Positions 6,463 through 10,197 of a DNA stretch of 10,197 bases are shown one piece after another. Below the pieces are notes generated by a model. It made no database searches and was not told the origin of the DNA. It worked only from the letters and a program-made list of their open reading frames with translations. The stretch spans positions 1 to 10,197 of the forward strand of contig CAJWTF010000138.1 of assembly GCA_913046825.1 (NCBI GenBank). The letters run 5' to 3'. The position numbers and the translations under genes are program-made. Origin of the DNA: an uncultured Rickettsiales bacterium. GTDB taxonomy: Bacteria; Pseudomonadota; Alphaproteobacteria; UBA8366. Numbering within the stretch: position 1 is the first letter of the stretch; each line of letters opens with the position of its first letter.

Positions 6463-7469
6463 AGCGTCGCGCTTTCTTTGCTGACCTTCGAGCTGCCGGG
6501 CACGTAAATATCGAGCAATCCTTGCGCTCCCCGGAGGCTCCTCGGGTTCTCAAGCCATAATCGGACGAGATGGCGGCGATTGTCCGGCGCATCACGGTAT
6601 TCGCTGCGTGAATGCAGAATGACGAAATTGTTGACGAACTGCATGTCGCCTTGACGGAACGTCATTGCGACTGCCATGCCGGGGCGATGACAGAGCGCGT
6701 CGAAATAATCGAGGACCTCAATTTCTTGCGCACTCAGGCTCATGCCCTCATGGACGACCCAATCGATGGGATTGCGATTGTAACAGCAATGCAGCAGGTC
6801 GTTGTGAAAACTAAATATCGGAATGCGTTCAGCGGATACCGGTGCTTCCCCTGGATCGTGCTGTCCGCGTCGATGATGATAGAACCCACGCATCAGGGTT
6901 TCCGAATACTCCGGGTGTTCCGCAAGAATGGTGTTGTACAGTTTGGTAGCGCTGAGAAGCAGGCTGGTGCCACCCTCGATCGGTTCGCCAAGGCACAGCA
7001 AACCCACCACGTCCGCACCGTCGGAATGGAACGGCAGCCTGTTGTTGCTCATATAGCCGCGCGACGTGTGATCGTAGGGCTTTTCCTTATCGATGACATC
7101 GACGACAGATTCGCCTTCATAATTCTGGACCATCGCTTTGCCGAAGTAAGAGGCGATACCGCAGAACGCGACGAGGTTTTGTGCGTGGCTGTAATTCTCG
7201 GATGGCCAACCGCGCAGGACGAGAAAACCGCGGCCATGTTCGAGCGTCTCGTAAGCCGCATCCAGAACCTGACGGAGTTCGCCAAGGGGAAAGTTATCGG
7301 GAGTGAGGTCGGGCAGCGCTAAATTCCGGGCGACGGCATTCTCCATCGCAGCTTCAAGTAAACGGATATGTGCCTCGCTTAGATTGACGACCCACTCTTC
7401 TTCGGCGTCAAAATCAGTCCCGGTCCATACGTTCGGCTCTTCAATCGGGAGATACTGCGCTTGTGTCAT
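6459..7469 (-). CDS. TauD/TfdA family Fe(II)/2-oxoglutarate dioxygenase
   Basis: A 336-residue oxygenase of the TauD/TfdA fold, expected to hydroxylate a small substrate using Fe(II), O2 and 2-oxoglutarate. The metal ligands are H148 and D150 in LPFHSDGADVVGLLCL and the distal H286 in VILHSRSEY. R299 and R303 in RRHLVRLWL include the 2-oxoglutarate-binding Arg, and GGTSLL (166-171) is the usual core strand. Length is slightly above that of E. coli TauD (about 280 residues), with an N-terminal extension. I chose ATG 7467-7469; in-frame GTG codons lie just upstream and the ribosome binding site is only a G-rich stretch, so the start is uncertain by three or more codons. It is the first gene of an operon with the M19-type gene. 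Together they suggest oxidation followed by hydrolysis of an amide- or peptide-like compound (inference). Confidence 0.92.
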   Translation of the reverse strand: MTQAQYLPIEEPNVWTGTDFDAEEEWVVNLSEAHIRLLEAAMENAVARNLALPDLTPDNFPLGELRQVLDAAYETLEHGRGFLVLRGWPSENYSHAQNLVAFCGIASYFGKAMVQNYEGESVVDVIDKEKPYDHTSRGYMSNNRLPFHSDGADVVGLLCLGEPIEGGTSLLLSATKLYNTILAEHPEYSETLMRGFYHHRRGQHDPGEAPVSAERIPIFSFHNDLLHCCYNRNPIDWVVHEGMSLSAQEIEVLDYFDALCHRPGMAVAMTFRQGDMQFVNNFVILHSRSEYRDAPDNRRHLVRLWLENPRSLRGAQGLLDIYVPGSSKVSKESATL

Positions 7470-7501
7470 GGCCACCACCCCATGTGAGAGGGTTTACAAT
7501 T

Positions 7502-7507
7502 TTTATA
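7502..7507 (-). promoter_or_regulatory. Possible -10 element for the dioxygenase/dipeptidase operon
   Basis: TATAAA on the minus strand, about 32 nt before the ATG of the TauD-type gene. The expected -35 position falls within the REP-like repeat and matches poorly, so this is only a candidate. Confidence 0.25.
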
Positions 7508-7510
7508 TCG

Positions 7511-7583
7511 TCATTCCCGCGAAGGCGGGAATCCGGAATGGCACGTTTTTGCTAACTGGATTCCCACCATCGCGTGATTGACA
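7511..7583. repeat. Inverted pair of REP/dRS3-like palindromic repeats
   Basis: ATTCCC-N8-GGGAAT at 7513-7532 is a perfect 8-bp stem (ATTCCCGC/GCGGGAAT) with a GAAG loop. It matches the form of Neisseria dRS3 and of similar interspersed repeats in many proteobacteria. A degenerate inverted copy follows at 7556-7583, starting CTGGATTCCC and ending TTGACA, with about four differences from the mirror of the first arm. The two copies form a roughly 73-bp element between the 3' end of the phosphatase and the 5' end of the TauD-type gene. It may stabilise the mRNA end or mark a site of past mobilisation by a RAYT transposase; none is in the window. Confidence 0.7.
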
Positions 7584-7662
7584 AATCCGAGGTAAACAAA
7601 CCCCTAATCGAACGTTAGAATGACTATCGCTCTGTTCGCAGTGCCTTCAAGACGAACTTCTC

Positions 7663-8253
7663 TCAATCACCCACCGGAATTTCCTGGATACTGCCTTGCG
7701 AGAGTAGGAAGAAAGCATCTTGGGGTTCGGCGAGGCCGATAGTGTCGCCCGGGGCCATTTTGCCATAGAGTCCGCGGATGGCGCGGCCGGATGCACCGTG
7801 ACTAATAGCGATTAGTTTTTCGTCCTCTGAGACATCTTTCAACCAAGTGCCGACACGTTCGGTCAGTAGAGCATAGCTCTCTCCGTTCGGCGGCTGAAAT
7901 TCCCATTTATTCTCACGGCGTCGGTCGTAGATACCGGGCCATCGCTGCTCGATCTCAGGACGGGTATGTCCTTCCCAGTCGCCCCAACTGATCTCCATGA
8001 TCCGCTCGTCGAAGGATATTTTGGAATGCGGGCGGCCGATGGCATCACATACAATTTCCGCCGTTTGCCGCGTGCGAGTGAGGGGACTGGCGACGAGTGT
8101 ATATTCTTCAATTCCCGCGATCTCACGGTGCAGCGCCGCGCCCATGAGACGTGCCTGTTCTTGGCCTCTTTCCGTGAGCTCGGAATTCTTGTGTCCTTGC
8201 AGGCGGCCTTCGCGGTTCCAGACCGTCTCCGAATGTCGGCAAAGATATATCAA
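7663..8253 (-). CDS. Histidine phosphatase family protein
   Basis: A 196-residue phosphoglycerate-mutase-like enzyme (histidine phosphatase superfamily, branch 1). The phosphohistidine motif is RHSET at residues 6-10 (RHGET in most members), with catalytic H7. SPLTRTRQTAE (56-66) supplies R60, E87 in IMEISWGDWEG is the likely acid, and the second His is H152 in ISHGASG. The start is TTG 8251-8253: the catalytic motif begins five codons later and the codon two before it is the in-frame TGA of the acyl-CoA dehydrogenase, so no other start is possible upstream of the motif. No Shine-Dalgarno is visible, and translation is probably coupled to termination of the upstream gene. It could dephosphorylate a sugar phosphate, nucleotide or other small molecule; the substrate is not evident. 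Confidence 0.92.
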   Translation of the reverse strand: MIYLCRHSETVWNREGRLQGHKNSELTERGQEQARLMGAALHREIAGIEEYTLVASPLTRTRQTAEIVCDAIGRPHSKISFDERIMEISWGDWEGHTRPEIEQRWPGIYDRRRENKWEFQPPNGESYALLTERVGTWLKDVSEDEKLIAISHGASGRAIRGLYGKMAPGDTIGLAEPQDAFFLLSQGSIQEIPVGD

Positions 8254-8256
8254 GGC

Positions 8257-9390
8257 TCAGGCCGCGAGCGAACGGGCGATCAGCATACGCTGCACGTCGG
8301 ACGTCCCTTCGTAGATTTTGCAGACCCGCACGTCGCGGTAATAGCGCTCAACCGGGAAACCACCGACATAACCATACCCACCAAGTGTCTGGACTGCGTC
8401 GGAGCAAACCTTCTCCGCCATTTCCGAAGCGAAGAGTTTCGCCATGCTAGCCTCGATCAATCCGCCACCGTCGGCGTCGAAAAGCCGCGCTGCATGAAGC
8501 AGTAGGTGGTGAGCCGCCTCTACCTGTGTCGCCATATCCGCGAGGCGATGGCTGACCGCTTGGTGCTCCATAATAACCTTACCGAAGGCCTCTCGTTCTT
8601 TCGCGTATTCCGTCGCGCATTCAAGCGCGGCCCGTGCGATGCCTGTTGACTGGGCGGCAATGCCGATGCGTCCGGTCGTCAGGTTCTCAAGTGCGATCCG
8701 ATAGCCTTGGCCTTCTTCGCCCAGCATCATGTCCGGTGCTATTTCTAAATCCTCAAAGGCAAGTTGACAGAGGTCGCTCGCCCGCTGGCCCATCTTGTCT
8801 TCCTTCGCAACGACCATATAGCCAGGCACATCCGTCGGTGTCAGGAACGCGCTGATACCTTTTTTCCCAGCATCCGGGTCGGTGACGGCGAAGATCATGC
8901 AGTAGTCGCCACTCTCACCGGAGGAGATGAATTGTTTGGTGCCGTTGAGGACCCATTTATTGCCGACCTTCTCCGCTCGTGTCTTTAGGTTCGACGCGTC
9001 GGACCCGGTGTGTGGTTCGGTGAGTGCAAAGGCTGCCTGCATTTCCCCTTGGATAGACGGTCGCAGGAATGTTTCCTTCTGCGCGTCGGTTCCGTATTTC
9101 ATCAACGCTAGGCCGTTAGGTGAGTTATTCAGGCTCATATAAAGGGAAGCCGCCGCATGCCCTCCCGCAATTTCTTCAAGTGCCAAGGCGTAGCTGACAA
9201 AGTCCGCGCCGGCGCCACCCCATTCCTCGGGGGCGAGAACGCCCATCAACCCGACTTGTCCCATCTTTCGGAGTGTCTCTTTCGGTACATTACCGTTCCG
9301 CTCCCACTCGTCTGCGTTGGGGGCAAGTTCGGTCTTAGCAAAGTTCCGCGCCACGTCGCGGATCATCTCTTGTTCTTGGGTGAGTTGCAT
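8257..9390 (-). CDS. Acyl-CoA dehydrogenase
   Basis: A 377-residue FAD-dependent acyl-CoA dehydrogenase catalysing alpha,beta-oxidation of an acyl-CoA thioester, with electrons passing to electron-transfer flavoprotein. Family signatures are intact: AFALTEPHTGSDA in the middle domain, the EREAFGK segment in the C-terminal domain, QTLGGYGYVGGFPVERYYRD, and the catalytic Glu E361 in IYEGTSDVQR. Its length and motif placement fit the short- or branched-chain subgroup, but chain specificity cannot be decided. The start is ATG 9388-9390; a weak purine stretch precedes it. The stop is 3 nt before the TTG start of the histidine phosphatase in the same frame, so the pair forms an operon. No electron-transfer flavoprotein genes are nearby. 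Confidence 0.96.
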   Translation of the reverse strand: MQLTQEQEMIRDVARNFAKTELAPNADEWERNGNVPKETLRKMGQVGLMGVLAPEEWGGAGADFVSYALALEEIAGGHAAASLYMSLNNSPNGLALMKYGTDAQKETFLRPSIQGEMQAAFALTEPHTGSDASNLKTRAEKVGNKWVLNGTKQFISSGESGDYCMIFAVTDPDAGKKGISAFLTPTDVPGYMVVAKEDKMGQRASDLCQLAFEDLEIAPDMMLGEEGQGYRIALENLTTGRIGIAAQSTGIARAALECATEYAKEREAFGKVIMEHQAVSHRLADMATQVEAAHHLLLHAARLFDADGGGLIEASMAKLFASEMAEKVCSDAVQTLGGYGYVGGFPVERYYRDVRVCKIYEGTSDVQRMLIARSLAA

Positions 9391-9523
9391 GTCGGTCTTT
9401 CACTCTGAAAGTTCGGGTGAATTGGGAGTTAATCTCAGATCGAATGTAGGTGCAACGCCACTTGAAGGTAGGCAGTCACGCTCCATCCCTTACTCCCGCT
9501 TTATAACCTGATGAGAGATTTCC

Positions 9524-10197
9524 ATGACGATGCTTGATATTCCGGGCGACGCCCGCCGTGCTTACGATGCTATGAGCAACGGCGGTATAGCCATCATGCC
9601 GATGGATGTCGGCTACACCTGCTCCGGTAATTCCGCCGCTGCTCTGCAAAAGATATTCGATACCAAGGGGCGGACCGCCGAGAAGAGGAATGCCATGATC
9701 GGCGATATGGATATGCATCATGCACTCCATGTTGTTGATCAGCGAGGCAGAGACGTCGTGAAGGCCATTTGCGAGGACCACGGACTGCCGTTGGGCCCGA
9801 TTGCGCCATGCGATATGGATCATCCAGTATTGCGCAATCTGGAACAGGATGCCGTGCCGGGTTCGATCAAAGACAACACCGTTTGCATGCTGGTCAACGC
9901 TGGGCCGTTCCATGCCGAGATTTGTCGTCTTAGCTTGGAGAATGACTTTCCTATTTTTGGATCTTCGGCGAATAAATCGCTATCCGGAACGAAATTTCGA
10001 GTTGAGGATATCGAACCAGATATCAAGGGCATTGCGGACGTGATCATCGATTACGGCCTACGGAAATGTCATCCGTATCGTGCGTCTTCGACTCTGATTG
10101 ATTTACGCACGCTGGATATCGTTCGGGTCGGCTCAAATTACGAACTGATTTCGGATATCTTGAAACGTTACTTCGATCACGAATTGCCACCACCACC
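9524..10197 (+). CDS. Sua5/YciO/YrdC-family protein (divergent, 3' truncated by window)
   Basis: A frame open from ATG 9524 to the window edge (224 complete codons) with the YrdC fold. The KxRxxxK nucleotide-binding motif is K48-G-R50 with K54, SSAN lies at 147-150, SSTLID at 188-193, and the family's N-terminal loop appears as GGIAIMPMDVGY (20-31), where PTDT-VYG is usual. The central PGP-T motif is not recognisable. Housekeeping members make threonylcarbamoyl-AMP for tRNA t6A; YrdC-like domains also occur in carbamoyl-transfer enzymes. With several motifs divergent, I regard this as a probable paralogue of the essential tsaC/sua5 gene, with unknown substrate. ATG 9530 is an alternative start; a GAGA stretch about 6 nt upstream is a modest ribosome binding site. 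It is divergent from the acyl-CoA dehydrogenase across 133 bp, where TATAAC at 9502-9507 is a possible -10. Confidence 0.85.
   Translation, partial: MTMLDIPGDARRAYDAMSNGGIAIMPMDVGYTCSGNSAAALQKIFDTKGRTAEKRNAMIGDMDMHHALHVVDQRGRDVVKAICEDHGLPLGPIAPCDMDHPVLRNLEQDAVPGSIKDNTVCMLVNAGPFHAEICRLSLENDFPIFGSSANKSLSGTKFRVEDIEPDIKGIADVIIDYGLRKCHPYRASSTLIDLRTLDIVRVGSNYELISDILKRYFDHELPPP

Noticed and set aside
6612..7322. Long plus-strand open frame (236 codons) opposite the TauD-type gene
   Set aside because: It is antisense to a gene with intact catalytic motifs, has no ribosome binding site and its translation has no recognisable domain.
10187..10197. CCA repeats at the window end as a microsatellite or tRNA end
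   Set aside because: They are in-frame proline codons of the YrdC-family gene; too short to call a repeat, and no tRNA fold is present.

Overview
The window looks like a metabolic accessory stretch of a chromosome from a Gram-negative, probably alphaproteobacterial (Rhodospirillales-like) heterotroph. This is inferred from moderate-to-high GC, Shine-Dalgarno-led genes, and the mix of SDR, MmgE/PrpD, MaoC, PhyH, TauD and acyl-CoA dehydrogenase families. No rRNA, tRNA, CRISPR array, transposase or phage gene is visible, and the species cannot be named from the sequence.

Layout: 1-361 is a non-coding leader with a possible gene remnant. A plus-strand operon follows: an SDR oxidoreductase (362-1138), an MmgE/PrpD-family protein (1143-2507), a MaoC-like hydratase that is visibly broken (2537-3027) and a YhhQ/VUT-type queuosine-precursor transporter that is also broken (3040 to about 3778). 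Convergent to it is a minus-strand PhyH-type dioxygenase (3779-4687). Divergent from that is a small SnoaL/NTF2-like protein (4755-5222). A 235-bp convergent spacer carries a bidirectional terminator candidate and a dense cluster of palindromes. Next is a two-gene minus-strand operon, a TauD/TfdA-type dioxygenase overlapping an M19-type dipeptidase homologue by 4 bp (7469 down to 5458). A spacer with an inverted pair of REP/dRS3-like repeats separates it from a second minus-strand operon, an acyl-CoA dehydrogenase followed 3 nt later by a histidine phosphatase (9390 down to 7663). The window ends in a plus-strand Sua5/YciO/YrdC-family gene that runs off the edge.

How it fits together: most intact genes are oxidative or lyase-type enzymes of small-molecule catabolism (alcohol/ketone oxidoreduction, dehydration or decarboxylation, two Fe(II)/2-oxoglutarate oxygenases, acyl-CoA oxidation, an amidohydrolase-fold hydrolase). 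The substrate cannot be read from the sequence. The clearest unusual signals are the two adjacent pseudogenes, which share a pattern of single-T deletions plus nonsense and start-codon changes between intact neighbours; the M19 homologue, which lacks three of the six classical metal ligands; and the palindrome cluster at 5341-5460, which includes a perfect match to the CRP consensus half-sites. I did not find a convincing wholly new system; the cluster is best described as an uncharacterised catabolic neighbourhood undergoing local decay.
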